Assembly: GCF_907163085.1 (NCBI RefSeq)
Contig: NZ_CAJQTX010000009.1
Coordinates: forward strand, 372,001-436,000
Origin: Candidatus Accumulibacter sp. ACC003
GTDB taxonomy: Bacteria > Pseudomonadota > Gammaproteobacteria > Burkholderiales > Rhodocyclaceae
Direction of reading: 5' to 3'
Length of the DNA stretch: 64,000 bases
Shown in pieces: positions 1 to 8,557 of this stretch (positions are counted from its first letter, which is position 1; each line of letters starts with the position of its first letter). A program made the translations under genes and the position numbers. The notes beneath the pieces were generated by a model. It was not told the origin of the DNA. It did not search any database and worked only from the letters and a program-made list of their open reading frames with translations.

Positions 1-728
1 AGCAGGCCGGTACCGGGCATGCACGTCGGGTGATACTGAACGAATTCCATATCGCGCAGCGGCACCCCGTGGCGGTAGGCCAGGGCCATGCCGTCGCCGG
101 TGACGACGCCGCCATTGGTGTTCTCGCGGAAGACCCTGCCAGCGCCGCCGGTGGCGATGACCACCGACCGGCCTTCGACGAAGGTAAACTCGCCCGAGCC
201 GATCTCGATCGCGACGACACCCTGCACGCGACCATTCGCAACGACCAGGTCGACACAGAAATGCTCGTCGAAACGCTTGATCGACGGATACTTGATCGAC
301 GTCTGGAAGAGCGTATGCAGCATGTGGAAACCGGTCTTGTCGGCCGCGAACCAGGTGCGCTCGATCTTCATGCCGCCGAAAGCTCGGACGTTGACGTGCC
401 CGTCAGGGGTACGACTCCACGGGCATCCCCAGTGCTCGAGCTGGGTCAGCTCTTCGTTGCAGTGCGCGACGAAGTACTCGACCACATCCTGCTCGCACAA
501 CCAGTCGCCACCGCCGACGGTGTCGTTGAAATGGTATTCGAGGCTATCGGTCGGCAGCTTCACGCCCGCCGAACCGCCTTCGGCGGCGACGGTGTGGCTG
601 CGCATCGGATAGACCTTGGAAACCAGCGCGATCTTCAGCGTCGGGTCGGACTCTGCGACGGCTATCGCCGCTCGCAAACCCGCCCCACCACCGCCGACAA
701 TCACAACATCTGCTTTGAAACTCTCCAT
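1..728 (-). CDS. frdA: Fumarate reductase flavoprotein subunit, N-terminal part (runs off the window)
   Basis: This is the first 242 codons of the FAD subunit of a quinol:fumarate reductase, the membrane-associated enzyme that reduces fumarate to succinate. The start has the Rossmann FAD motif [10 protein letters not shown] near residues 12-21, then [12 protein letters not shown], which holds the histidine that carries covalent FAD. Later come [25 protein letters not shown] and a second FAD motif ATGGAGRV. The text tracks E. coli FrdA rather than SdhA, which differs in these blocks. AAAGGA lies about seven bases before the ATG. rquA lies directly upstream on the same strand, which suggests rhodoquinol as electron donor. 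A fumarate-reducing role is inferred from subfamily resemblance; a reversible Sdh/Frd cannot be excluded. The rest of the gene lies outside the window. Confidence 0.88.
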   Translation of the reverse strand, partial: MESFKADVVIVGGGGAGLRAAIAVAESDPTLKIALVSKVYPMRSHTVAAEGGSAGVKLPTDSLEYHFNDTVGGGDWLCEQDVVEYFVAHCNEELTQLEHWGCPWSRTPDGHVNVRAFGGMKIERTWFAADKTGFHMLHTLFQTSIKYPSIKRFDEHFCVDLVVANGRVQGVVAIEIGSGEFTFVEGRSVVIATGGAGRVFRENTNGGVVTGDGMALAYRHGVPLRDMEFVQYHPTCMPGTGL

Positions 729-776
729 GCTTGATCCTTTCTCGCGCCAGCCATCGCCAGTCGCGACTAACACGCC

Positions 777-811
777 AAAAGCCCTGGCGGAGCTTGCGCT
801 CAAGCAGGGCT
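777..811 (-). terminator. Hairpin terminator between rquA and frdA
   Basis: Read on the minus strand, a 7-bp outer stem AGCCCTG/CAGGGCT encloses an inner GAGC-GCAA-GCTC hairpin and is followed by TTTT. It lies 18 bases after the rquA stop. It could end or attenuate rquA transcription, so frdA may also have its own promoter in the remaining 48 bases. Confidence 0.5.
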
Positions 812-828
812 AGCCAATAATCTGATTC

Positions 829-1590
829 TCAGCTCGCCGATCCTTCCGTCACGTCGACAAGCTTGAGGGTCAACATTTGATACATACCGCCAAAGAAGCG
901 TTGCTTACTGAGAGTCACGAAAGAGCCATCTTGCGGCAACCAGGCAGTGACTTCCTCGCTGAGAAGGTCGTGCGCAAAAGGCTCCAGGCGGTCCAGGACC
1001 GGCTTCCAGAAGTAGAGTAAGGGGTTCAATCGACTGGGCGGCGCGTAGTCGACGATGGTCAGCGTGCCACCCGGGCGAACGACCCGCAGGGCCTCCGCCA
1101 GAGTTCGTTCACGGACTTCTTGCGGCTGTTCATGCAGCAGGAAGAACAACAAGGCCCGGTCGAAGCTGCCGTCGGCGAAAGTAAGCGCCGCCGAATCCAT
1201 GCAATGCAGCTTGATGGGCGCATCCGCCGGCAGCTTGCCGGCGACATTCTGCAGCTGGATCGGCAGGATGTCGGCGATCTCCAGCGAGCCTCCGGGGGCC
1301 ACGCAGGCGACCAGCCGCGGTGTCAGATCGCCGTAGGCACAAGCGATCTGCAGCGTGCGGCCGGGCAAATCATTGCCGTAGGCATGGAGTACCGCATTGC
1401 ACAAACGCTTGTAGTTGCCCCAGAGAATCAGGTTCACCAGCCACTGCCGCTCGAAGACGTGCACCGCCCGCGGATGGACGTAGGCCCACCAATAATGGGC
1501 TTGCAGGTAGTGCGGTACGGCCGGCACGGCAGGCACGGTTTCCTTGACGGCCACGCACGTGGCAGCCGATTGATTCAGGGGGTTTTTCAT
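829..1590 (-). CDS. rquA: Rhodoquinone biosynthesis enzyme RquA
   Basis: This 253-aa protein is related to class I SAM methyltransferases. RquA converts ubiquinone to rhodoquinone, using SAM as amino donor in the characterised enzyme. Diagnostic blocks are YWWAYVHPRAV at residues 33-43, FERQWLVNLILWGN at 46-59, an atypical motif I IACAYGDLT at 82-90 in place of GxGxG, FFLLHEQP at 149-156 and VRPGGTLTIVDY further on. These are recalled features of the RquA subfamily. frdA follows about 100 bp downstream on the same strand, and fumarate reductase is the usual client of rhodoquinone. No good Shine-Dalgarno sequence precedes the ATG, so a slightly later start is possible. A generic ubiquinone-type methyltransferase is the alternative. 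Confidence 0.83.
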   Translation of the reverse strand: MKNPLNQSAATCVAVKETVPAVPAVPHYLQAHYWWAYVHPRAVHVFERQWLVNLILWGNYKRLCNAVLHAYGNDLPGRTLQIACAYGDLTPRLVACVAPGGSLEIADILPIQLQNVAGKLPADAPIKLHCMDSAALTFADGSFDRALLFFLLHEQPQEVRERTLAEALRVVRPGGTLTIVDYAPPSRLNPLLYFWKPVLDRLEPFAHDLLSEEVTAWLPQDGSFVTLSKQRFFGGMYQMLTLKLVDVTEGSAS

Positions 1591-1788
1591 TTTGTGAGGA
1601 GGTCAATGGTTATCTTCCGCAAGGCGTACTGCGAGACCGGCGCCCGACCGAGGCGCGCGCATCCAGCTTGCGCTCCCCCCGATACGTGCCTTTCTCATGC
1701 CCTGCTCATGTACTGCTGATCGCTGGCCCGCTGCTCACGCACTCGAAAAACTCGGAAGCCGGAAGCCGTCAGGCGGTAACGTACCCGA

Positions 1789-2580
1789 TCAACCAGGCAA
1801 ACGCAACTCGGGCAATACCGCCAGCGCATTGGCCGACGTCGCGCTCGCCAGCTGGTCCGCGTCGATGCCTCGCAAAGCGGCCAACACGCCGTTGATTCGC
1901 GGCAACTGCAGCGGTGTATTGCGAGCGCCCGCCAACCACGCCGGAGGCATATCGGGCGAGTCGGTTTCGAGAACGATCGAAGCGAGCGGCAGCGAGCACG
2001 CCAGGCTGCGGATCCGCGTCGATCCGCCATACGTCAGCGCGCCGCCGAAACCGAGCTTGAAACCCAGCTTGATGAACTCTTCGGCTTGCTGCCGACTGCC
2101 ATTGAAGGCGTGCGCAATGCCACCCCTGACCTTGATCCGGCGCAGGTTCTTGAGCACCTGGTCGACCGCACGGCGAACGTGCAAGAGCACCGGCAGATCC
2201 GTGTCGCGGGCGATTTTCAGTTGTTCAACAAAGAAGCGCTCCTGCTTCTCGACGCCCGCATCGGCGACAAAGAAATCGAGGCCGATCTCGCCGACGGCGA
2301 CCGCTCGACCTGGCCCGGCGAGAAGGCCTTGCAGAGTGCGGCGCAAGGCCCCCAGGTCATCGTCGCTGGCGTCTCTGACGTAAAGCGGATGAATACCGTA
2401 GGCCGCTGCACAGCTGGCATGCCGCACGCAACACGCGCGAACAGCGGCAAAACTGGCGACATCGACGGCCGGGACGACGATTGCCGCAATACCGGCCGCC
2501 GCCGCGGCGGCCGCGACGACGTCGCGATCCGACTCGAAATCAGCCGCGGCAAAGTGGCAATGGGTGTCAATCAGGAACAC
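1789..2580 (-). CDS. TatD family metal-dependent hydrolase
   Basis: This 263-aa TIM-barrel hydrolase matches the usual size of TatD deoxyribonucleases. The N-terminal DTHCHF at residues 5-10 gives the HxH metal ligands. GEIGLDFF carries the conserved Glu and Asp, LHVRRA and AHAFNGS supply further His ligands, and LETDSPDMP near residue 215 is the conserved C-terminal Asp block. The start codon is GTG (GTG TTC CTG ATT GAC). Family members act as 3'-5' DNA exonucleases or D-amino-acyl-tRNA related hydrolases; the substrate cannot be read from sequence. The 65 bp between this gene and dadA hold no clear terminator. Confidence 0.85.
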   Translation of the reverse strand: MFLIDTHCHFAAADFESDRDVVAAAAAAAGIAAIVVPAVDVASFAAVRACCVRHASCAAAYGIHPLYVRDASDDDLGALRRTLQGLLAGPGRAVAVGEIGLDFFVADAGVEKQERFFVEQLKIARDTDLPVLLHVRRAVDQVLKNLRRIKVRGGIAHAFNGSRQQAEEFIKLGFKLGFGGALTYGGSTRIRSLACSLPLASIVLETDSPDMPPAWLAGARNTPLQLPRINGVLAALRGIDADQLASATSANALAVLPELRLPG

Positions 2581-2645
2581 GGGCGGGCCGCCAGTTTGGC
2601 CGGCCAGGCAGGCGCGCTGATCTGCACGGTCGCTAGCGCAGCGGC

Positions 2646-3881
2646 TCAGAGAAACCTGAAATCGGGTTCGGGCTTACGGCCGCTGACGATGTCCGCCAGG
2701 GCCGCGCCGGAACCACAGGCCATCGTCCAGCCAAGCGTACCGTGGCCGGTGTTGATGTACAGGCGGGCAATTGGCGAGCGGCCGATCAAGGGCACGTTGG
2801 ACGGCGTCGCCGGACGCAGACCGCACCAGAAGTCGGCTTCGCCAGCCGCTCGCAAGCTCGGGAAGAGTTCGTTGGTGCGGCGCAGCAAAGCGCCGCAGCG
2901 GACGGCATTGAGCTCGGTATTGTAGCCATTGAACTCGGCCGTTCCGGCGATTCGCAGGCGATCGCCAAGCCGCGAAAAGACGATCTTGTGACCGTCGTCG
3001 GTGAGACTGACGCGGGGAGCGACGCTATCGGCCGCCAGCGGCAGCGTCGCCGAGTAGCCCTTCGCCGGATACACCGGCAGACGCAGGCCGAGCGGGCGCA
3101 ACAACAGCGGCGTATAACTACCGAGCGCAGCGACGTAGGCGTCGGCCTGGTGCAACTCACCGGCGGCCAGCACGCCTTCGACGCGGCCAGCGGCGGTGAG
3201 CAGTTGGTCTACCGCGACGCCGTAACGGAAGATGACACCCCGCGCTGCGCAGTGGCCAGCAAGCTGCTGCGTGAAACGATGGGCGTCGCCCGATTCGTCA
3301 TTGGCCGTGTAGTCACCGCCCACCAGCAGCCGCGCCGCCGGGACCAGTGCCGGCTCGATGGCCAGACATTCGTCGACGCTGACCGTCCGTCGCTCACAAC
3401 CAAACTCACGTAGCACCGCCGCCGCCGCGACCGCCGCCGCAAACTCGCGGCGATCGGTGTAGACGTGCAGGATGCCGCGTTCGAGATGATCGTAGGCCAG
3501 CGAGATTTCGCCGCGCAGCGCCTGCAACTGGCGACGACTGTAGAGGGCGAGCGCGACAATACAGCGGATGTTGTCGCGCGTTCGCCGCGCGCTGCACTCG
3601 CGCAAGAAGCGCAGACTCCAGTCGAGCAACGCGGCGTCCCAGCGGAAACGGAACAGCAGAGGCGCGTCCTCGCGCCGCATCCAGGCCAGCGCACGCAGCG
3701 GCGCATGCGGGTTGGCCCACGGTTCGGCGTGCGAGACGGAAATCTGGCCACCGTTGGCAAAACTCGTTTCCAGTCCGGCGCCCGCCTGGCGATCGAGAAC
3801 CGTCACCTGGTGCCCGGCTCTGGCCAGGTACCACGCACTGGTGACACCGACGACGCCGGCGCCGAGAACCAGAACCTTCAA
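2646..3881 (-). CDS. dadA: D-amino acid dehydrogenase, small (FAD) subunit
   Basis: This 411-aa FAD enzyme oxidatively deaminates D-amino acids, classically D-alanine, and passes electrons to the quinone pool at the inner membrane. The N-terminal VLGAGVVGVTSAWYLARAGHQVTVLDR is the dinucleotide-binding fold. ETSFANGGQIS, YPAKGYSATLPL, a GTAEFNGYNT block, FWCGLRPATPSNVPLIG and the C-terminal NTGHGTLGWTMACGSG are DadA hallmarks. Length agrees with the family (about 410-430). The start appears to be TTG with a poor ribosome site, so expression may be weak or the start mis-set. It is separated from spoT by about 110 bp and need not be cotranscribed with it. Confidence 0.9.
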   Translation of the reverse strand: MKVLVLGAGVVGVTSAWYLARAGHQVTVLDRQAGAGLETSFANGGQISVSHAEPWANPHAPLRALAWMRREDAPLLFRFRWDAALLDWSLRFLRECSARRTRDNIRCIVALALYSRRQLQALRGEISLAYDHLERGILHVYTDRREFAAAVAAAAVLREFGCERRTVSVDECLAIEPALVPAARLLVGGDYTANDESGDAHRFTQQLAGHCAARGVIFRYGVAVDQLLTAAGRVEGVLAAGELHQADAYVAALGSYTPLLLRPLGLRLPVYPAKGYSATLPLAADSVAPRVSLTDDGHKIVFSRLGDRLRIAGTAEFNGYNTELNAVRCGALLRRTNELFPSLRAAGEADFWCGLRPATPSNVPLIGRSPIARLYINTGHGTLGWTMACGSGAALADIVSGRKPEPDFRFL

Positions 3882-3993
3882 GGTGAAAAGCGTGCTTTGA
3901 CGCGCCCGGTCGAGACCCGGCAGCGGCCCCGCAAAGGCCAGCGCACGACGGCATTCCGACGATCAAACAAGCGGCCGACGGCGATTTCCAGGC

Positions 3994-6222
3994 TCAAGCA
4001 GGAAGCCCTTGATCACGGGCGATGCGCACCACCTCCGGGATCCGGCGCAGGCTGCGCATCAGCCGCGCCAGTGCCGTGCGATCGGCAACCTGGACGGTAA
4101 AATGCAGCGTCGAGTACAGGCCGGCGCGTTTGTCGTCCATATTGACGTGCTCGATGTTCGTTCCGGAGGTCGAGATCTCGGTCGCAATCCGTCCCAAGGC
4201 ACCAAGCGTGTTTTGCACGACGATCTGCAGACGAACGCTGAACAGCTTGCCGGGCTCCGGCTCCCACTCGACATCGATCCACTTGGTTGGCCTGGCGCCG
4301 CGCGCCTTGCGAATCGCCGGGCAATCGTGCGTATGGACGACCAGGCCTTTCCCTTTCCAGATCGAGCCGATGATCGGGTCGCCCGGGATCGGCTGACAGC
4401 ACGGCGCAAACTGCACGGCCATGCCCTCGGTACCGCGGATGAGCAGCGAGGCTCCGAGCTTGCCGACCGGCTGCGTGCTGGCATCTTCGAGGGTCAACAG
4501 GCGGCGCGCGACGACACCGGCGAGGCGAAAGCCGAGACCAATGTCGGTGTAGACCTCCTTGATCAACTTGTTGCCCGAGTCGCGCAGGACGCTCTTCCAG
4601 CGTGCCACCGGCACCTCGGAGGCGGCGACGCCGAGGGCCCGCAATTCCTGGCCAAGCATCTTCTCGCCGAGCGCCATAGACTCGTCATTCTGCGCCGTCT
4701 TGAGGTAGTGGCGAATCTTGCTGCGGGCCCGACCGGTCTTGACGTGATTGAGCCAATCGGCGACCGGATGGGCATCGGCGGCGGTAAGGATCTCGACGCG
4801 ATCGCCGTTGGTCAGTTGGGTGGTCAGCGGCACCGCGGTAAAGTTGACCCGGGCCGTAGCGGCATGATTGCCGATGTCGGTATGCACCGCGTACGCCAGG
4901 TCGACGGCCGTCGCTTCGCGCGGCAAGGGGATGATCTTGCCCTTGGGCGTGAACACGTAGATCTCGTGCGGAAAGAGGTCGACCTTGACGTGCTCCAGGA
5001 ACTCGGAAGAATCGCCGCTCGCACTCTGCAGGTCGAGCAGCGAGTGAAACCATTTGGTCGTTTTCTGTTGCAGTTCGGCACCGAAGGCGTCGCTGTCCTT
5101 GTATAGCCAGTGCGAAGCGATCCCTTCCTGCGCCACGTTGTCCATCGCCTCGGTGCGTATCTGCAACTCGAATGGCGTGCCGTGCGGGCCGATCAGCGTG
5201 GTATGCAGGGACTGATAGCCATTCGGCTTGGCGATCGCGATGTAGTCCTTGAACTTTCCCGGAACGGGTTTGTAGAGCGCGTGCAGCGCACCCAGCGCGA
5301 GATAGGCGGTGGGCACGTCGTCGACGACCACGCGAAAACCGTAAACGTCCAGCACCTGCGAAAACGAGAGCCGCTTGTCGAGCATCTTGCGGTAGATCGA
5401 ATAGAGACTCTTCTCGCGACCGAAGACCTGCGCCGCGATGTTGGCGCTGAGCAGCTTGCCCTTGATGCCTTCGAGAATCCGCGACAGCAACTCGCGCCGG
5501 TTGCCACGCGCGGCGTTGAGCGCGCGTCCGAGAACGCGCGCGCGCATCGGATAGATCAAGCGAAAGGAGAGATCCTGCAGCTCGCTGAAGAGCTTGTTGA
5601 GACCCAGCCGGTTGGCGATTGGCGCGTAGATTTCCAGCGTCTCGCGGGCGATGCGGCGACGCTTTTCGGCGCGCACGGCAGCCATTGTCTGCAGATTGTG
5701 GTGACGATCGGCAAGCTTGATCAACACCACCCGCAGGTCGCTGGCCATGGCCATCAGCATCTTGCGGAAGTTTTCTGCCTGGGCGTCTTCTTGCGACTGG
5801 AACTCGATCTTGTCGAGTTTCGACAGTCCGTCAACCAGATCCGCGACCGGCTTGCCGAAACGCTCGACAATCTCGCCCTTGCCAACCGCCGTGTCCTCCA
5901 TCACGTCGTGCAACAGCGCGGCGACCACGCCCTCGACGTCCATCTGCCATTCGGCGATCGCCCCGGCCACCGCCAATGGGTGCGTGATGTAGGGCTCTCC
6001 CGATTGCCGGACCTGCCCGCGATGTGCCTCCTCGCTGAACAGATACGCCTGCCGCACGAGCTGGATTTCTTCCGCCGGCAGGTAACTCAGGCTGTCGATG
6101 AAAACGCGGTAAGCCGGATCGTCTTCCGGCGGCAGAAAGTCCGCGGGCTTATCAGCCACTGCTGGCTCAACAGCTGTGCTTGCTGCGGCAACCGGATCCA
6201 CGATCACACACTGGGCAAGCAA
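3994..6222 (-). CDS. spoT: Bifunctional (p)ppGpp synthetase/hydrolase
   Basis: This 742-aa Rel/SpoT protein sets alarmone levels. The HD hydrolase domain is intact: YITHPLAVA with H81, the HD pair in LLHDVMEDT at 105-106, and KLADRHHNLQTM. The synthetase domain shows YGFRVVV and FKDYIAIAKPNGYQSLHT. It is followed by a TGS domain (VFTPKGKIIPLP to GDRVEILT), a conserved Cys block APCCQPIPGD and a C-terminal ACT domain. Retention of HDxxED argues for SpoT rather than hydrolase-dead RelA. It is the last gene of gmk-rpoZ-spoT, the classical proteobacterial order. The longest reading starts at TTG 12 bp after rpoZ; an inner GTG a few codons later is an alternative. Confidence 0.95.
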   Translation of the reverse strand: MLAQCVIVDPVAAASTAVEPAVADKPADFLPPEDDPAYRVFIDSLSYLPAEEIQLVRQAYLFSEEAHRGQVRQSGEPYITHPLAVAGAIAEWQMDVEGVVAALLHDVMEDTAVGKGEIVERFGKPVADLVDGLSKLDKIEFQSQEDAQAENFRKMLMAMASDLRVVLIKLADRHHNLQTMAAVRAEKRRRIARETLEIYAPIANRLGLNKLFSELQDLSFRLIYPMRARVLGRALNAARGNRRELLSRILEGIKGKLLSANIAAQVFGREKSLYSIYRKMLDKRLSFSQVLDVYGFRVVVDDVPTAYLALGALHALYKPVPGKFKDYIAIAKPNGYQSLHTTLIGPHGTPFELQIRTEAMDNVAQEGIASHWLYKDSDAFGAELQQKTTKWFHSLLDLQSASGDSSEFLEHVKVDLFPHEIYVFTPKGKIIPLPREATAVDLAYAVHTDIGNHAATARVNFTAVPLTTQLTNGDRVEILTAADAHPVADWLNHVKTGRARSKIRHYLKTAQNDESMALGEKMLGQELRALGVAASEVPVARWKSVLRDSGNKLIKEVYTDIGLGFRLAGVVARRLLTLEDASTQPVGKLGASLLIRGTEGMAVQFAPCCQPIPGDPIIGSIWKGKGLVVHTHDCPAIRKARGARPTKWIDVEWEPEPGKLFSVRLQIVVQNTLGALGRIATEISTSGTNIEHVNMDDKRAGLYSTLHFTVQVADRTALARLMRSLRRIPEVVRIARDQGLPA

Positions 6223-6234
6223 GGCGTGCCGCGG

Positions 6235-6441
6235 TCAGGCTTGACCGCGGTTCAGAACTTCCAGACCGACCATGCCCGCAGCCAGTTCGCGCAGGGCGAT
6301 TACCGTCGGCTTGTCGCGGCCGGGGTCAATCAGCGGTGATGCGCCAGCGGCCAGTTGACGCGCACGGTAAGTTGCTGCCAGGGTCATCTGAAAGCGATTC
6401 GGGATGCGGTGCAGACAGTCGTCTACGGTCACTCTTGCCAT
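6235..6441 (-). CDS. rpoZ: RNA polymerase omega subunit
   Basis: This 68-aa omega subunit starts [10 protein letters not shown] and continues [18 protein letters not shown], the conserved omega core that clamps the beta-prime C-terminus and helps polymerase assembly. A basic stretch and ALREL follow. The protein stops soon after the conserved core, which is common in betaproteobacteria. It sits 18 bp after gmk and 12 bp before spoT. Omega also forms part of the ppGpp site on RNA polymerase, which fits its position beside spoT. Confidence 0.93.
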   Translation of the reverse strand: MARVTVDDCLHRIPNRFQMTLAATYRARQLAAGASPLIDPGRDKPTVIALRELAAGMVGLEVLNRGQA

Positions 6442-6459
6442 GTAAATCTCCCACGAGAA

Positions 6460-7068
6460 TCAGAGCATTGTTGCGAACAGGGCGGATTGGCGCTGACGCT
6501 GTACAGCGTAACGGAGCCGCGAGGCGTGAACTACCGTCAACAGGTCGCGCAGCGCACGCGACAGGTCGTCATTGATAATAACATAGTCGAATTCACCCAC
6601 ATGCCGCATCTCTTCGCGCGCGGCAGCGACACGGCGGGCGATGGTTTCGGCACTGTCGGTAGCCCGCTCGCACAGGCGACGTCGCAGTTCGTCGACCGAA
6701 GGCGGCAGGATGAAGACGCCGATGGCCGCCGGAAACGATCGGCGCACCTGCTGCGCGCCCTGCCAGTCGATCTCCAGCAGCACATCCTGGCCGGCCTGCA
6801 GGGCCGCTTCGATAGCGCTCGCCGAGCTACCGTAGTAGTTGCCATGCACTTCTGCCCACTCGAGGAAACCGTCATTGCCGACCTTGTCGAGAAAGTCCTG
6901 CACGCCAACGAAATGGTAGTCGACACCATCGCGCTCGCCGGCACGCGGCACCCGCGTAGTGTGAGAAACCGACAGCCGGATCGCCGAATCCTTCTCAAGC
7001 AAGGACCGCACCAGCGTTGTCTTGCCAGCGCCGGATGGAGCCGTGACGATGTAGAGTTGACCGATCAT
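6460..7068 (-). CDS. gmk: Guanylate kinase
   Basis: This 202-aa cytosolic enzyme phosphorylates GMP to GDP. The P-loop APSGAGKTTL lies at residues 9-18. SVSHTTRVPRAGERDGVDYHFV is the GMP-binding block, and EWAEVHGNYYGS and LLEIDWQGAQQVR are the other kinase signatures. Length is typical (about 205). It is the first gene of gmk-rpoZ-spoT. The 230 bp upstream, shared with the divergent gene at 7298, should hold the promoters for both. Confidence 0.95.
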   Translation of the reverse strand: MIGQLYIVTAPSGAGKTTLVRSLLEKDSAIRLSVSHTTRVPRAGERDGVDYHFVGVQDFLDKVGNDGFLEWAEVHGNYYGSSASAIEAALQAGQDVLLEIDWQGAQQVRRSFPAAIGVFILPPSVDELRRRLCERATDSAETIARRVAAAREEMRHVGEFDYVIINDDLSRALRDLLTVVHASRLRYAVQRQRQSALFATML

Positions 7069-7297
7069 GATGTAGCTGGCCCGCGAATAGGAGACCGCGA
7101 TTGTACTCGCGGCGTACGTTGGGATGTGGCCCGGCAGCTCGACATCGGCGCCAGGTCGCGACCATCTCGGCGCGACGATTGTGCGGCCAGGACTTGCATG
7201 CCTGCCGCGTGCCCGGACTGCTCGCCGGCATGGACTAGTCGAGTCTTAGCGCGGACAATCGGGGCCTTCAGAAGATCACCTGGCAAGGAGCAACTCA

Positions 7298-7669
7298 ATG
7301 TCGCGATGGAAATATGTCCGCTGCGTCGTCCGGTGCGCGGGTCTGGCGCTGGCGATGACGCTGAGCAGCGGCGTCGGCGCTGGCGAAGTGCCAATCAAGA
7401 TCCTCGGCCTCGACGACATGTCGTGCAGTGCCTGGTCGGAATCGAAAAACGACGCCGAGCAACGCGCGCTCTACGTCGCCTGGGTGCGCGGCGTGATCAC
7501 CGGCCACAACTACGCCAACCGCAGCCAGCAGGTATCGGAAATCTCCAGCGGCACGGTCGAAAAACACGTCACGCGCTACTGCAACTACAACCCGCGCAGC
7601 GACATCAGCGATGCGGCATTCCGCCTCAGCGACCAATTCTCCGGCCGCAACGCGGCGATCACCAAATAA
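7298..7669 (+). CDS. Small secreted protein of unknown function
   Basis: A 123-aa protein with a basic N-terminus, a hydrophobic stretch (CAGLALAMTLSSGVGAGE) and a likely signal-peptidase site near residue 29. The mature part has two cysteines (MSCSAW and RYCNYN) that could form a disulfide, and a central AWVRGVITGHNYANRS segment. A Cys-Trp start followed by a W/Y-x-x-G-x-x-x-G-x-N helix is common to small periplasmic proteins of unknown role in proteobacteria. AAGGAG stands about eight bases before the ATG. It has its own strong hairpin terminator and is divergent from gmk, so it is probably monocistronic. No function is claimed. Confidence 0.72.
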   Translation: MSRWKYVRCVVRCAGLALAMTLSSGVGAGEVPIKILGLDDMSCSAWSESKNDAEQRALYVAWVRGVITGHNYANRSQQVSEISSGTVEKHVTRYCNYNPRSDISDAAFRLSDQFSGRNAAITK

Positions 7670-7670
7670 A

Positions 7671-7692
7671 AAGAGCCGCTACCGCGGCTCTT
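7671..7692. terminator. Bidirectional hairpin between convergent genes
   Basis: A perfect 9-bp stem AAGAGCCGC/GCGGCTCTT with a TACC loop starts directly after the stop codon of the plus-strand gene and lies about 50 bp beyond the minus-strand lipoprotein gene. The upstream A-run supplies a U-tract for minus-strand transcripts. Confidence 0.72.
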
Positions 7693-7741
7693 CTCTCCGG
7701 CCAACGATCGCCGGCCGATCTGCGCAAGACGCGCTGGCCGC

Positions 7742-7981
7742 TCAGTAGCCGCGCTGCTCCTGCTGATTCTTGCCCTTGATGTTGCCGACCGTGCCGCCAA
7801 TAACGCCACCGATCGCGGCGCCGGTCCAGCCGTTGCCGCCCGAGATGGCCGCGATGCCAGCGCCAGCGGCAGCGCCAATCGCCGCGCCACTGACCGTTCC
7901 CTGCTCACGCGGCGTCATGTTCGTGCAGCCCATCACCGACAGCGCCGCAACCGTCGCCAGAGCCAATCCGGTTCTTTTCAT
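7742..7981 (-). CDS. Glycine-zipper lipoprotein
   Basis: A 79-aa protein with a short signal peptide and lipobox LSVMGC, so lipidation at about Cys19 is expected. The rest is a glycine-zipper membrane-inserting segment (GTVSGAAIGAAAGAGIAAISGG, then GAAIGGVIGGTVG) and a Gln/Glu-rich tail. OsmB-like and Rickettsia 17-kDa-like envelope lipoproteins share this layout. The start has a reasonable purine-rich site (GAGACGAGAG). It ends before a bidirectional hairpin and follows the next gene by only 12 bp, so the two are probably cotranscribed. Confidence 0.8.
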   Translation of the reverse strand: MKRTGLALATVAALSVMGCTNMTPREQGTVSGAAIGAAAGAGIAAISGGNGWTGAAIGGVIGGTVGNIKGKNQQEQRGY

Positions 7982-7993
7982 CTCTCGTCTCCG

Positions 7994-8389
7994 TTATTTG
8001 TTTTTCTTGAGTCCTGGCACGACCATTTCGAACCAGATCGTCTCCACCACCGGCCGCTGCAAGCGATCGGGGTTGGCGGCGTACCACTTGTCCAGCGTTA
8101 CGGACGCCGCGTCCAGCGTCTGCCCTTGCATGCCCTTGGCAGCGATCAAGGAGAAATCGTCCGCGGAAGCGCGCGAAGATTCGGCCTGATACGCGCGATC
8201 GATCTGCATCGCATTCGCCAGGCCAATAAGATAGGCCTTCTTGACTTCCGGAGCAGACGTCGTCCATTGCGTGCCATCGACCAGCGGCAACTCGTCGGCG
8301 GCAACGGTACCGCCAGCAAACAGCAGCGCCAGGCACGCGGCCGACGCGGCCTTGCCAAATTTCCGAAAACACAATCGAGTAGTCATCAT
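7994..8389 (-). CDS. Small secreted protein of unknown function
   Basis: A 131-aa protein chosen to start at ATG-ATG (8389) because GGAGGGAAAG lies directly upstream; a longer reading would add 40 unlikely residues. The signal peptide runs to about residue 30 (LALLFAGGTVAAD). The mature part has VKKAYLIGLANAMQIDRAYQ and ends with a conserved-looking WYAANPDRLQRPVVETIWFEMVVPGL. The Y-L-x-G helix and C-terminal P-x-x-x-x-R-P-V resemble small periplasmic proteins whose genes often sit beside lipoproteins. No function is claimed. It is upstream of, and probably cotranscribed with, the glycine-zipper lipoprotein. Confidence 0.68.
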   Translation of the reverse strand: MMTTRLCFRKFGKAASAACLALLFAGGTVAADELPLVDGTQWTTSAPEVKKAYLIGLANAMQIDRAYQAESSRASADDFSLIAAKGMQGQTLDAASVTLDKWYAANPDRLQRPVVETIWFEMVVPGLKKNK

Positions 8390-8557
8390 CTTTCCCTCCG
8401 AGACAGGAAACCTGACCTTAGCACAGCGCCATCGCCGTTTGAAGCGAAATATGATCGTCAGCCGCGGCGCCTGACGACCGCCGTCGAGGGCCGCCCCGGC
8501 TGCAAACAAGAGTAACCCGCCGGCGCGTCGCCATCGCCCAACTCGTGGTCGTGCCGA

